From Azadirachta indica (taxonomy: Eukaryota > Streptophyta > Magnoliopsida > Sapindales > Meliaceae), in NCBI GenBank assembly GCA_022749755.1, contig CM040450.1, positions 10,934,913 through 10,998,912 on the forward strand: a stretch of DNA of 64,000 nucleotides, read 5' to 3'. This document shows, one piece after another, positions 42,848 through 54,018 of this stretch. A program made the translations under genes and the position numbers. Below the pieces are notes generated by a model, which searched no databases, was not told the origin of the DNA, and saw only the letters and a list, made by a program, of their open reading frames with translations. Numbering within the stretch: the stretch's first letter is position 1; the number at the start of each line of letters is the position of its first letter.

Positions 42848-43270
42848 AGAGTCTTTTGATAAAATCCTTTCAAAAAATAATTCTTTTTTTAATAAAAGTA
42901 AAATAAATTTTTTAATTCTCTAACTTATTCTCTAATAACAGTCAAATAACTAAAAAAAAATAATTAAAAAACACTTTGAATAATGAGGTAAACTCTTTTA
43001 ACCAATAGAGAAGTTGTTAAATCTATTTGATTTAACTTTTTTAGAAAAACTTCTTAGATTAAATCTTTTACAAGTAAAATTTTTATAATTAAAGTTTTTA
43101 ACCAAAAAAATTACTGATTGTTGGACTGTTCCAACTATTCTCTAACTAAAATTTTTAATTATATTAATAAATATGGTTTTTAAAGTTATATTATAAGTAA
43201 AATGAATTAAAAATTTTAAAATAAAAGTATTTTAGACAATTTAACTATTTAATTGAAAAAGCTCAAAGTT
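42848..43270. mobile_element. MITE-B copy 4
   Basis: Starts GAGAGTCTTTTGATAAAATCC, at exactly the position of copy 3 behind the paralogous gene, and continues with AATTCTTTTTTTAATAAAAG and TTTTTATAATTAAAGTTTTTAAC. It shares a longer stretch with 46438-46860. No ORF. Confidence 0.5.
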
Positions 43271-43397
43271 TATTAAACACGTCTGCTATTCTATCACTGT
43301 CGCCCACTACACCACTAATTACAATTCCAGCTTCAGCAAGCAAATTTACATCTTCTTCGTTGCTGATAAGATACTTCATGAAGTTAATGTTGCTACT
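43271..43397 (-). pseudogene. DUF247 3'-end relic at a duplication junction
   Basis: About 127 bp match 47527-47653 inside the minus-strand gene at 47308-48625 (ATTCTATCACTGTCGCCCAC, CACCACTAATTACAATTCCA, AAATTTACATCTTCTTCGTT). Similarity ends abruptly on the right. It corresponds to part of the C-terminal third of the protein only, with no N-terminal counterpart nearby. Confidence 0.75.
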
Positions 43398-44299
43398 AAA
43401 AAGATATGTACATATACCTTACATGTGTTGATCTACAATGTCTAACTAATCTCTAAATTCACAACGCGAGTCCTAGATGGCTATTGGTAGATACTGAATT
43501 AAAAAATATTCTTCCAAAAGAGAATCCCTGTCAATTATTCATTTCTCAACGTGTTAATCTTTAATCCCTGGATCAATTTTCCGCAATCGTTGGATCCCTG
43601 TCGTCTCAAATTACGAATTAAAACCCTGATCAACAGCTAATTTTTGAATTTCCTCGATCAATTTAATTAAAATATTGTATTTAAGATTTTATTAGATGCT
43701 CAAAGCTTCATATTTAACAATATTTTATTTCAGTGTTGACTTATACTCGTTTGTGGCATGATCAATTTTTTATAATTCTAATTTGATTCACCCAAACCAG
43801 TCTTTCAGGAATTGTTGATATTATAAGGATGAATATTTTGTATTAATTGTACAACGTGCCAACTAATAATGGAAATTAATAAAAATATTATCGATTATAT
43901 ATGAAACCTGAATCTTCCCGATCATTTTTAAGGTGGTCTTTTAAATTTATTAAAGCTGACCTCGGATTTGTAACCAATTTCAACTGTTCACATGGCATTT
44001 GATTAAATTAATCTTTGTAAACAATAATTAGATTTATTTTATTCAACAACACCCTACTTGATCATTTAATTTAATTTGACCTCATATAGGCTTTATGTAA
44101 TCTCTTGAACGCAGAAAAGAACATGAATATTGACTGAGGAGGAACGGTGCTGGATCTCAACCAGACATTTCCTTCGGATAAAAAAATAAAGGTAAACCGG
44201 CACTTTTTTCATTTCATCATTTCAGATCGCAAGTTTTGTTTCGTTTATTCAATCTTTATTAATAGTAATTGTTGTTTCTTTTGGCTAGGCTGATTTCAT

Positions 44300-45596
44300 A
44301 TGGAAAACAACAAGTCAATAACATTTGAATCTGTTAAACGATTGAAAGAGGGAGAGCCAATTGATGTTGATGAAACGCTCGAGCTCAATCCCCAGTTTTA
44401 TATTTACAGGGTTCCGAAAAGACTCCGAGAGACAAAAGAAGAAGTCTACACTCCTAAGGTAATCTCAATAGGTCCTTTTCATCATGGTAAAAAAGAATTA
44501 GCTGCTATGGAAAAGCAGAAAATAAGATATCCAAGAGAGTTTAGTAAACGAATTTCTTCAGATACGTGGGAGAGCCTCCTTAGCTTCATAAGAGATTATG
44601 AAACTCCTATTCGTCAATGTTATGAAGAGAATTGTGAGCTTAAACAACTTGAGTACGTAACAATGATTTTGTATGATGCTATCTTTATCATCGAGCTCTT
44701 TTTAGAGCATTCCCATGATTCGACAACTGATTTTTTGTTAGTTAAACCACAAATAAAATTTGCTATTCGGATGGACTTGCTACTGCTTGAAAATCAACTT
44801 CCATTCTTTGTCCTCGACAGATTATACACGTTAGCCTTCCCCTACCCTAACCCTGATGGAAGGTTTCATCCTTCATTCTTTCAACTTTCTTGTAAGTTCT
44901 TCGGTATTATGATCAGTGGAATGTCTGATGTGTTTAGTGTAAAACATTTCTTAGATATCGAAAGAAGTCACATGACAAAAACATCAGTCAAGAGGATGTA
45001 TTGCAGGCTTACCTTGTGCCGTAAAATTGCATGAGTCGGGAGTGCAGTTGAAGCCTCGGATTGATGGAGAAAGCTTGCTTGACATTAAATGTGAGAAGAG
45101 AAAGAGACGAATCCCGTGCTTGAAATTACAAGTCCCCTATATCTTCAAAGCACAGGAGCTGAAAATTCCTCATATTGAGGTGTTTGATGATACAGAATGT
45201 TTCTTTCGGAACATAATGGCCTGGGAACAATGTCATTGTCCGCGGGAAACCCACGTTTGCAATTACATTGATTTCATGGATTATCTTATCGACACTAAAG
45301 AAGATGTAAACTTGCTTGTTGATGCAGGAATTATAACTAACAGTGTGGGCGACACTGCTAGAGTCGCAGACATGTTTAATAAGCTTGGCCGACACATTAT
45401 TCGAAGTAGCTCCTGTTTCTATGAGACTGCTATGGATCTGCAAAGACACTATAACGATCCTTGGAATCATGTTAAGGCAACACTGATAAGGGTTTATTTT
45501 ACTAATCTGTGGAGAGGCACGGGGACTATTGCTGCAATTGTTCTACTACTTCTCACTTTGATACAAACTGTATTTTCCATTTTGCAGGTTGTTTGA
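44300..45596 (+). pseudogene. DUF247 gene broken by an 11-nt deletion
   Basis: The first frame (44300-45034, 244 codons) holds the family blocks MENNKSITFESV, FYIYRVPKRLRE, EEVYTPKVISIGPFHHG, MILYDAIFIIELFL and LLLENQLPFFVL. The second (45027-45596, 189 codons) holds HESGVQLKP, MAWEQCHCPRETHVCNYI, DTKEDVNLLVDAG and the C-terminal helix TIAAIVLLLLTL. Compared with the intact copy, 11 nt are missing at about 44984 (ACAAAAACATCAGTCA against ACAAAAACAT plus 13 nt before GTCACG), which shifts the frame. Everything else is full length, so the loss is recent. The CC pair of the signature is FY here, an additional change. Two short proteins could in theory be made, but the downstream part has no promoter. 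Confidence 0.85.
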
Positions 45597-45889
45597 TTTA
45601 TATAATTGTTTTGGTAGCATTGCTAATGATATACAATTTTGCTTTTAATGTAAGCTTGTTATTTTGATAACTTATGTGTGATCTATATAACATTTTATCA
45701 AATATGCATGTGTTCGTTAACTTTATTACTTTCAAGAATTTTGTAGGGGCAAATAGCCTTTATTCCTTCCATATTAAGCCCCTGTTTTAAGGAAGTAAAG
45801 AAATTGAAAAGGCTATATATTTGACAGTTAGAAAGAAAATTATTTAAATAAAAGTGTCCAAAATAAAAAATAAAAAAAGTATTTTGTAT

Positions 45890-46320
45890 TAAGACATGAC
45901 CATAAAGTATTATTCTTTCTTTTTCGCTTGCTGCATCCAAGTAATGTCACTCTGCTGCTGTTACTTCTTCTCAAGCAAAGACCATCTAATTGGAAGTTTG
46001 CTGCTGGGAAGCAGCTGTTTTTGCTGTTTTTATGGTTGCTGTCTGCTGTTGCTGTCCTTGGTTGCTGATTTGCTGATGGGCAACTGCTGTTGATGCTGCA
46101 ATTTTCTGCAATTTTATTTGCTGTTTTTTAAGCCTATGTGTTGCTGCAGTTATTTATAATTGCTGCAGCTTTTTTCGTTATGATTTTGCACGATATTTTC
46201 TTTCTTTGTGCACTAAACCTTATGTTTTTGCTCTTGTACCCTCCTTTACTCTTTCTTTTTTTTTTTTTTTTTTTTTTCAGCAATACATTATTCTTCATTT
46301 TTTTTTTTTTAAAAAAAGAA
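45890..46320. other. GCTG/GCTGTT-rich inserted segment with poly(T)
   Basis: This replaces sequence found behind the other two copies. It is dominated by imperfect TTGCTGCTGTTGCTG words (45930-46170), then a T run at 46255-46278 and a further T-rich stretch. ORFs across it are low-complexity and are not supported. The poly(T)/poly(A) tracts could mark a retroposed piece, but no target-site duplication is evident. Confidence 0.4.
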
Positions 46321-46437
46321 AGAGTCACGACCTGCACCAGTTGTTCCATAGCTGGTTATGTTCTTAGCTGCCAACTAATACATTTATTCATTTATATATT
46401 AATTGAGAATCAGCTGTTAATTTATTGAAACTGTTTG

Positions 46438-46860
46438 AGGCTAGTTTGATAAAAATCTTTCAAGACTAAATCTTTTTCTACTAAAAATAAAACAAGTTTT
46501 TTAGTTCTTTTAAATTATTCTTTTGTGAAAAGTAAAAAATTTGAAAAACACTTTTGACAATTAAGTAAACTCTCTTGACCAATAAAAAAGTCATACTAAA
46601 TGGCATTTAAAATCTATTTAGTTTAACTTTTGCTTAAATTTTTGGAATAAATTTTTATTACTAGAACTTTTATAATTAAAGCTTTAAAAAAAATACTAAT
46701 TGTTTGACTGTCAAAAATATTTTTTAATAAAAATTATTTAATTATTTTAATAAATAAAATTTTTATAATTATATTATAAGAGAAATGAATTGAAAAATTT
46801 TAAAATAAAATAAATATGTTAGACAATTTAACTATTTAATTAAAAAGGTCAAAAAATTTA
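46438..46860. mobile_element. MITE-B copy 5 and adjoining fragment
   Basis: Starts GAGGCTAGTTTGATAAAAATC, in register with copies 3 and 4, with TTAACTTTTGCTTAAATTTTTGG, TTTATAATTAAAGCTTT and AAATTTTAAAATAAAATAAA. A further partial repetition of its left part (TTTTGGTAAAAGTAAAACAAG) follows at 46878-46985. Confidence 0.45.
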
Positions 46861-47307
46861 AATCCAAAATTTGAATTTTTTGGTAAAAGTAAAACAAGTT
46901 TTTTAATCTTTAAAAGCTTTTTCCTAGTGACAATCAATCGACGCAAAAAAAAAAAATATTTGAAAAGCTTTTTTAACATTAAAAAAAATTTGGCCAAGAG
47001 AAAAGCGTTAGCAAATGGATACTTGGCTACTAAATATGGTTTCTCAGTCTTTGCTTAATTATTAATGCTACTAACAAATTGTTGATCTATCTCAATTATT
47101 ATAAGTATTCTGCTACTAAAAAGTAACCTTAATCTTTAAGGCTACCAAGAGAATTAATATACATTACTGTTCTCTCGTACGAAAAAAGAATTGAATGTCT
47201 CAATGATTAAAAAAAATAAAGGTAAAACTAAATTATCATAATGACAAGCATCAAATGCAAAATCACACATTACTATTGCAAAATACCCCTTCTAATATAT
47301 GGTACAG

Positions 47308-48625
47308 TTATACAAATCGCACAACTAGGAAAACAGAACATACAGTCTGTACCAAAATGAGCAATAAGAGCATAATTGCAGCAAATGTTGCGGTTCCTCT
47401 CCACAGATTCCTGAAATAAACCTTCATCAAGGTTGCCTTAGTGTTGTTCCAAGGATTGCTAGAGTTTGCTTTCAGCATCTCAACAACATCGTAGAAGCAG
47501 GAGCTACCAGCATAAATTTGAAGGCAAAGTTTATTAAACATGTCTGCTATTCTAGCACTATCCCCTACTACACCACTAGTTGTAATTCCAGCTTCAGCAA
47601 GCAAATTTACGTCTTCTTCATTGTTGATAAGATACTCAATGAAGTTAATGTAATTGCAGACGTGGGTTTCCGATGGATAATGACACTGCTCCCAGACCAT
47701 TACGTTTCGAAACAAGCTTTCTGTCTCATAATTGACTTCAGTGGGAGGAATATGAAGCTCATGTGCTTTGAAGAAGTACGGTGCTTGTAATTTGAAGCAT
47801 GGGATTCGTCGCTTTCTCTTTTCATATCTAATGTCAAGTAAGCACTGTCCTTTACTACTCCTAAACTTTACTTCAGACTCATGCAGTTTTACAGCACAAG
47901 GTAAACCTGTAATACATTTTTTTGACTCCACTTTCGGAGACATTTTTGTTATAACATTTCTTCTCAAATCTACAAAATGTTTAATTCTATTAATCTCATC
48001 AGGTGTTTCGTTGGATTTGATCATACTATCCTGAAAGAATCTACAAGAAAGTGAAAAGAATGATGGCTGGTTATAGCCATCAGGGTTAGGGTAGGGGAAG
48101 GCTAACATGTATGTGAGGACAAAGAATGGAAGCTGATTTTCAAGCAATTGCAAATCCGATCGAATAGCAGATCTAATTTGTGGTTTAGATAACAAAAAAT
48201 CACTCATGGGATGATGGGAATTTTTCAAAAAGAGCTCGATGATAAAGATAGCATCATACAAAATCATTGTTAGGAACTCAAGTTTGAAGCTTGGACATCT
48301 CATCATAACACTTTCGAATACGTTCTTCATGTCTTTCTATGAAGCTAATAAGTTCTTTCCATGTATCCAATCTGATTCTTTTATTAAAATCTCTTTGGTA
48401 TCTTATTTTGTGCTTCTCCATTCGAAGTAATTCTTGTTTACCATAATGAAGAGGGCCTACTGATATTACCTGAGGAGTGTAGGCTTCTTCATTTATTTTA
48501 CGAAGATTCTTAGGAACTCGATAGATACAGCACTCATGTTGAGGCTCCAAAATTTCCCCGAGTTCAATTAGCGTCTCTTTTTGTTTCTCAATGGAAGTTA
48601 TTGTTATCAAGTCATTGCTTTCCAT
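47308..48625 (-). pseudogene. DUF247 gene broken by a 2-nt deletion
   Basis: Reading right to left, the first frame (48278-48625, 115 codons) gives MESNDLITITSIEK, CCIYRVPKNLRK, EEAYTPQVISVGPLHYG and MEKHKIRYQRDF. The frame is lost at about 48281-48287, where CAAACTTGAG stands for the family's CAAAAACTTGAG. The second frame (47308-48330) holds LEFLTMILYDAIFIIELF, LQLLENQLPFFVL, AVKLHESEVKF, VWEQCHYPSETHVCNYI, NNEEDVNLLAEAG and the tail helix TFAAIMLLLLILVQTVCS, ending VVRFV. One lesion separates two otherwise full-length halves. The segment 47527-47653 is duplicated as the relic at 43271. Confidence 0.87.
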
Positions 48626-50180
48626 CTGAAAGTTTCAGAGCCTAACAACTAATAACAGATAAGTGTCAATAATAATAGCAAAGATTGAATCAACCCTCAA
48701 AATGAAATCATATACAGCTTTCATGCATCACTAAAAACAAACTCGTTAATTGAAAATGTAATTGGTGAAAATTAGCAGTAATTTACAGAAAAAGAAGTTG
48801 CAATTTTGACATTCAAAAGAGGATTTGGTATTCAATGTTAATTATTATTGACACTTTCTTTTTGCAATACTTTTGAAATTTGGGTTTCAATTTTATTTTT
48901 GTGTTTTCTCATCATAAATTATTTCATAGCAAAGATTAGCAAGGAAATTGGGGACGGATAACTTTTAAACAAGATTGCCTTTCAATCAGGATCGCAAAAC
49001 TCTCACGAGTTTAAGGCCCATGGGATTCATCCCTAATGGAATAAAATTGAGATGATGTGATAGACGAAGATTAATTAATTTCTATATTGTAGATGGGCTG
49101 GAGAACAATAGAGTACTTCCTTCTCCATCCTATCAAATAGTTAAATTCATATGTTTAATATACTTATTGCATATGAATGATATAATATGTTAATAACATT
49201 TTTTAATTAGTATATAATATAAATAAATAAAAAAATAAGAAAAATAAATGAGAATGATAATTCACTCTCTTATATAGAAATTCTCTATCCTTATTTTATT
49301 AAATTTATTAGAGAATGTGGTGAAAAATGAGAATAAAATAAAAATGCTCTATTGCCACCTCTACTTTTGAAACATACTTAAATTAGTATACAAGATTTTT
49401 TTTTAAAGAAAAAAAGAACATATTTTAAAACTATAACTTAGTTGGATTCTTTAGTGAGATTTTGAGATGTCAATTTAGAAATCATTTTAAATTTTAAAAT
49501 AAAAAGCAAAAATATTTGCAAGCAAGAGGAAAACAATAAATATAAATGTAGTAACAAATTCTTTTTTTAAATATTTTATATTATATGTATAATTGATTAA
49601 TATTATATTAAAAGTTTATTCAGAATTTAGATAAATATTGTTACGATAACTCTAGAAATCTATTTATATATAATTGTGTGAGATATCTAAATGACTTTTG
49701 AGCCTCAAGATAGAAACAACTAATGTGAACAGTAAATAATTAATCGCCTGCTCTAATGCTAGCCGACCTACCAAATTATTAAAGTGTTTTTGATTCTTTA
49801 AATTGTCCAACTGATTCCCATACACTTACATGAATAAATAATATTGTTATGCTGTCAATTTGCCAGCTAATAACTATGCTAATCTCTTTATGGTTTTTCA
49901 GTCACTGTGCAGTCAACATGGAAGTCTTTCTTAACTGGCCTTGGATTAATTGAATTCTTCACATGGCTTTTGATTCTTTCTAGACGATGTCCATATTTAT
50001 ATTCAGTTAATTAATTAATTAATTAACCCCACTTGATTAACGTTCATAGTCTTTATTTAATATTTCCAATTGACTTTGTTCAAAAAGAATTATGTAAATC
50101 ATCAAGGAGAACACATGAAATATATATATGTAGTTGAAGCTGAAGAGAATTCATTCTCAAAGAGCAGAGCAGAGGGAAAT
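48626..50180. other. Intergenic DNA between divergent DUF247 loci
   Basis: AT-rich with no element I recognise beyond simple TTAATTAATTAATTAA runs near 50008. It should contain the promoters of the minus-strand locus on the left and the plus-strand locus on the right. Confidence 0.4.
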
Positions 50181-50191
50181 AAAGAGGAACT

Positions 50192-50247
50192 ATGGCACGC
50201 AGGCGCTCTCGGCCTCACCTTCATTTTCTTCCGGCCAAAGTATCAAG
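50192..50247 (+). other. Leader exon of DUF247 locus 6, with an in-frame ATG
   Basis: ATG at 50192 opens MARRRSRPHLHFLPAKVS and runs to AGTATCAAG before GT at 50248. Splicing to the acceptor CTCTAG at 50951-50952 gives an in-frame join (AG plus G, then ACC CAA AAC) with the DUF247 frame. Part of the exon (CTCTC..CTTC..TTTTCTTCCGGCCAAA) is shared with 55830-55870 before locus 7, where it has no ATG, so it was probably a 5' UTR exon originally. Confidence 0.45.
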
Positions 50248-50952
50248 GTTTGTTCTATACTTGTTTCCTTTTACTTTATTAATTTATGTTTTTTTGATAA
50301 TCTCTATGATATATTTTTGTCCATACTAGTTTTTATAATATCAACAATAACCTTTTTTTAATTTAGACTCGTATGTTTTGAATATTTATTTAAATTTAAT
50401 AACTTGTACCTAGATTTATTTTCTAAAAATGCATGCTTTTATATTGTTATTAGCAATCTAATGTTAAATAACTGTGTTATATGAATCTATTAACAGTATT
50501 AGTACTATATTTGTGTCAATAAAAATGGATTGACATTATAACATGTATTTATCAATAGTAGGAATATAAATTTCTATACCCAATTCTCGTATATAAACTA
50601 AGATGGCAGTTAGGTAGTACAATTACACTATTGTCGTCACACATATCCTCTATATTTTATTTTATTCTTGAGAATTTGTTTCTACTATCATAGAAAATGA
50701 TATACTATAATGATATTTTGTATGATTAAATTTGTATACATAACAATATTGATATGCATCATTGTTAGCTATAATCCATACGTATAATTGAGGCACAAAG
50801 AATGATGGACAATAATTGGTCGTATTCAACATATTTTATTTATAGATGTGCACAATGTATACTGAATCTTGAGTGATTATATAATTACCAAATTGCTTGG
50901 AGTCTTTTTCTTTCTAGTTTTGTCATTAAGTCTGTTTTATGTTACTCTCTAG

Positions 50953-52269
50953 GACCCAAAACGTGGAGAAGGAAAAGAATAACTTAATAACAATTGCTTC
51001 AGTTGAAGAACGCAAAGAACTACTAATTCACAAGGATGAAATTTTGGAGCCTCAGCCTGAATGTTGCATTTACAGGGTCCCGAAAGATCTCCGCAATATA
51101 AATAAAGCAGCCTACACACCTAAAGTAATTTCAATAGGTCCTCTTCATCATGGTAAAAAAGAATTAGCTGATATGGAAAAGCAAAAAATGAGATTTAAAA
51201 GAGAATTCAGCAAACGAATCTCTGTGGAGAAATGGCAAGAATTTATAACTTTTGTAGAAAGGCATGAGAAACGTATCCGTAATTGTTACGAAGAGAAGCC
51301 TAAGTTTCAGAAAATAGAGTTGATAACAATGATTTTATACGACGCTATCTTTATCAACGAACTCTTTTTGAGGAATTTTTATATCATTCAAAGTGAATTT
51401 TTGCTTCTTAAACCGCGACTTAGAGCTGCTATTCGTTTGGATTTGCAACTGCTCGAAAACCAGCTTCCCTACTTTCTCCTCAAGGGATTATACACATTAG
51501 CTTTTCGAGAGCCTAACCCTAAGGCAGAACGCTAACCTCCTTTCTTTTTGCTTGCCTGTTTATTCTTCCAAGATGGTATGTTCAATGGGATACCTGAAGA
51601 GGTAGAAGTTAAACATTTCACTGATCTGAGGAGATATATTCTAACAAGAATTTATCCGAAGCGATCTTTCGGATTTCCTGGAAATTTACCTTGTGCTCAC
51701 AGGCTGCAAGAGTCAGGAGTGAAGTTTAAAGGTGTTGCAACACAGTGCTTACTTGATCTGAAATTTGAAAAGAAAATGCTACGAATTCCATACTTCAATT
51801 TTTTCAAGATCCCAATCTGGAAAGTCTGTGAGCTGCAAATCCCACGATTTCAAATTGTTGATGGGACAGAATGCTTGATTCGAAATGTGATGGCTTTGGA
51901 GAAGTGTCACTACCCATTGCAACCCACGTATGCAATTATATTCATCTACTAGATATTCTTATTGACACTGAAGAAGATGTTGAATGTCTCGTTGAAACAG
52001 GAGTCATATCAAATTATATGGGCGACAGTAAAACAGTGGCAAATATTATTAATAAACTTTGCCTACAAATCAGCGCAAGTCCTTCCTGTTACTTCGAGAT
52101 TATAAAGGGTCTGAAATCACACTATGACAACTCTTGGAACCATGCTGAGGCAACTTTGAGAAGTGTTTATTTCAGCAATCTTTGGAGAGGGACAGCAACT
52201 TTTGCTGCAATCATGCTTCTTTTTCTTACTTTGATACAAACAATATGTTCCATTCTGCAAGTTGTTTGA
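50953..52269 (+). pseudogene. DUF247 gene with a nonsense codon and a frameshift
   Basis: The conserved start (GAG-ATG-GAA-AAG at locus 7) reads GAG-AAG-GAA-AAG here, so the usual Met is gone. The frame is open from 50939 through CCIYRVPKDLRN, AYTPKVISIGPLHHG, MEKQKMRFKREF, MILYDAIFINELFL and LQLLENQLPYFLL to a TAA at 51533-51535, where relatives have a sense codon before PSFF. The same frame continues through FFQDGMFNGIPEE and VKHFTDLRRY to about 51921, where one nucleotide is missing in CAACCCACG and the frame moves. The last part (to 52269) keeps NYIHLLDILIDTEEDVECLV and the helix TFAAIMLLFLTLIQTICS. Two lesions plus a lost start make it a pseudogene. Confidence 0.85.
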
Positions 52270-52560
52270 TTTTAATTTCATAATTGTATTAGAAAGTGTA
52301 CTTTGCAATACTAGTATGTATTTTTCCTTAATTTGATGCTTGTCATTTGTTTGATATTTCTATGAGATTGATGGCTTGTCATCAGCTATTTCAAATAGGT
52401 ATTAAATTTACCCAATCATGAAAAATAGTTCACAATCAACATTCATGAGTTCAATAATCAATAAACATACTCAAATATTCACAACTAAATTTATTATGAT
52501 AAAATAAGATAAGAGTCGAGAGAAAACTTAGAATGGAAGACTTTTCTTCAGGAGTTCCCC
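52270..52560. other. 3' flank of DUF247 locus 6
   Basis: AT-rich untranslated or intergenic sequence. No feature seen. Confidence 0.3.
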
Positions 52561-53060
52561 TTGTTGCTTGCTTTTCAATCCAATCTCTCTTTCTAGCTTC
52601 TCTCTATCTCTCCTCTTTTCTTTTCTTCTAAGTTATTCTCTTTCAAAAAGTGGCTGCTCTCTTCCCCAACCTCTTAAAATAAATAACCTTAGGTTTTTCT
52701 AAATCAAGTTATCCAAAAATTATCCAGGGACCCAAATTTATCCATAGAAAATGTTAAAAAAAAGACCAATGAGCGCAGGGGCACCAAAACGGTGTAGCGA
52801 CACGAGGGGACCAGCATGGATGGCGCTTTTTGTCCCGGGTTAGAGGGCTTGGCATGGCTGCACCATCAATTCTGCCTTGGGGTAGAATCTCCTTTAGCTA
52901 TCCAATGTTGGCATTTAGGTCCCTAATGCTTTGCACTTTGGCCCTCGGTTATCTTGCTTTTTAACTCACGAATATTTCGCAATTTAACTCTTGAATATCT
53001 TCCTTTTCGAGCCCAATTTACCTTAAATTGCTAATTCTATCATTTTCTGCATAAAACCTT
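52561..53060. other. GC-richer non-coding segment, possible transposon relic
   Basis: Pyrimidine-rich to 52680, then about 200 bp of unusually high GC for this window (52760-52950, with GGGGCACCAAAACGG, GTCCCGGGTTAGAGG and GCATGGCTGCACC). There is no ORF. The contrast with its surroundings suggests inserted DNA such as a solo LTR or other retroelement piece. I cannot identify repeats or terminal dinucleotides with confidence. Confidence 0.3.
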
Positions 53061-54018
53061 AAAACACATTAAATATTAATAAAACTTAAACATTAAACAA
53101 ACAATTCAAATTTAAAAGTAAATAGTAAGATAATGTTTTATGCACTTATTATATATTTTATTTCAATAAAAAATTTATATATTTCTCTTTTCATAGCATT
53201 AAGAATCTTTGGACTGTTATGTAATACAAGAAAATTAATTGTAAGATCTATTAATGTTGTGAGGAAAGAAACAAGAACACATTAGTGACGAAATCACAAT
53301 CCTTTATATGGAACAGAAAGTATAGATATATTTAATATAATTAGCACCTAATTTTACAATAATAGTATATATACAGGGCAAATAATAATTGGACTCGTAA
53401 GTATAGCCCACATGGCAATAAGATTCTCCCGTTGAACACAATTGTTAACAAACCCCTTTTGTTACTTTTTTTTTTCTTGCTCTGACCATATATTTACATA
53501 AATATTCTTAGCTTTTTGTCTTTGACCTGTGTTTACTAGTGCAATGCTATAAATATCTCTGTTACTTTTATTGACCAATACAATGTCTTTACATATTTAT
53601 TTTAATATACTAGTCAACATAGATTAGGGGTAAAAAAAAAATGAAAAAAGTAATAAAAAAAGTTTTGTTGACAATTATTTTCAACTCAAAAGTTCTGTTG
53701 TCATACAGATACTTTAAGGTCCAGCAGTCATTACTATAAATTATCTATATTATCAACATCAATAAAGGAGAATGCACAGTACAAATTTATTAAATTGGTC
53801 CACAAAATAAAAGTGTATTAATAGTATATTTTAAAATGGGGTTATCATCAAATTCTTTCTTTGAGGTTTAAGATTGTATCAATTGAATAAAAAATTTGAG
53901 AAATATATCAAAAACCTCGTTTTGACCATTGTTAACTAACCTCAAATAACACTTTTACTTAAATTCATTTAATGTTTAAGTTTCATATTACTGAATTAAT
54001 TTCAAAAGTCTTTTAGTC
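53061..54018. other. Intergenic DNA
   Basis: AT-rich spacer without ORFs or recognised repeats, up to the foldback element. Confidence 0.3.

Larger units (their letters stand above)
40179..43397 (+). repeat. Tandem duplication unit A (DUF247 gene plus relic)
   Basis: Left edge AGATATTGAATTAAAAAATATTCTT matches 43487 onward. Shared upstream blocks include GTTGGATCCCTGTC, CCAACTAATAATGGAAA-type and GTTCACATGGCATTTGATTA. The unit carries the gene at 41060 and MITE-B copy 4, and ends in a DUF247 minus-strand relic that matches the 3' end of the gene at 47308. It is about 3.2 kb long. Confidence 0.7.
43487..47653 (+). repeat. Tandem duplication unit B
   Basis: Second unit, homologous to 40179-43397: same upstream blocks, a broken DUF247 gene, MITE-B remnants, then the start of the minus-strand gene at 47308, which supplied the relic in unit A. 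It is longer than unit A because of inserted sequence at 45890-46320 and 46860-47300. Confidence 0.65.

Noticed and set aside
46134..46428. ORFs of 71 (-) and 96 (+) codons rich in Lys or Phe
   Set aside because: They are translations of T/A homopolymer runs.
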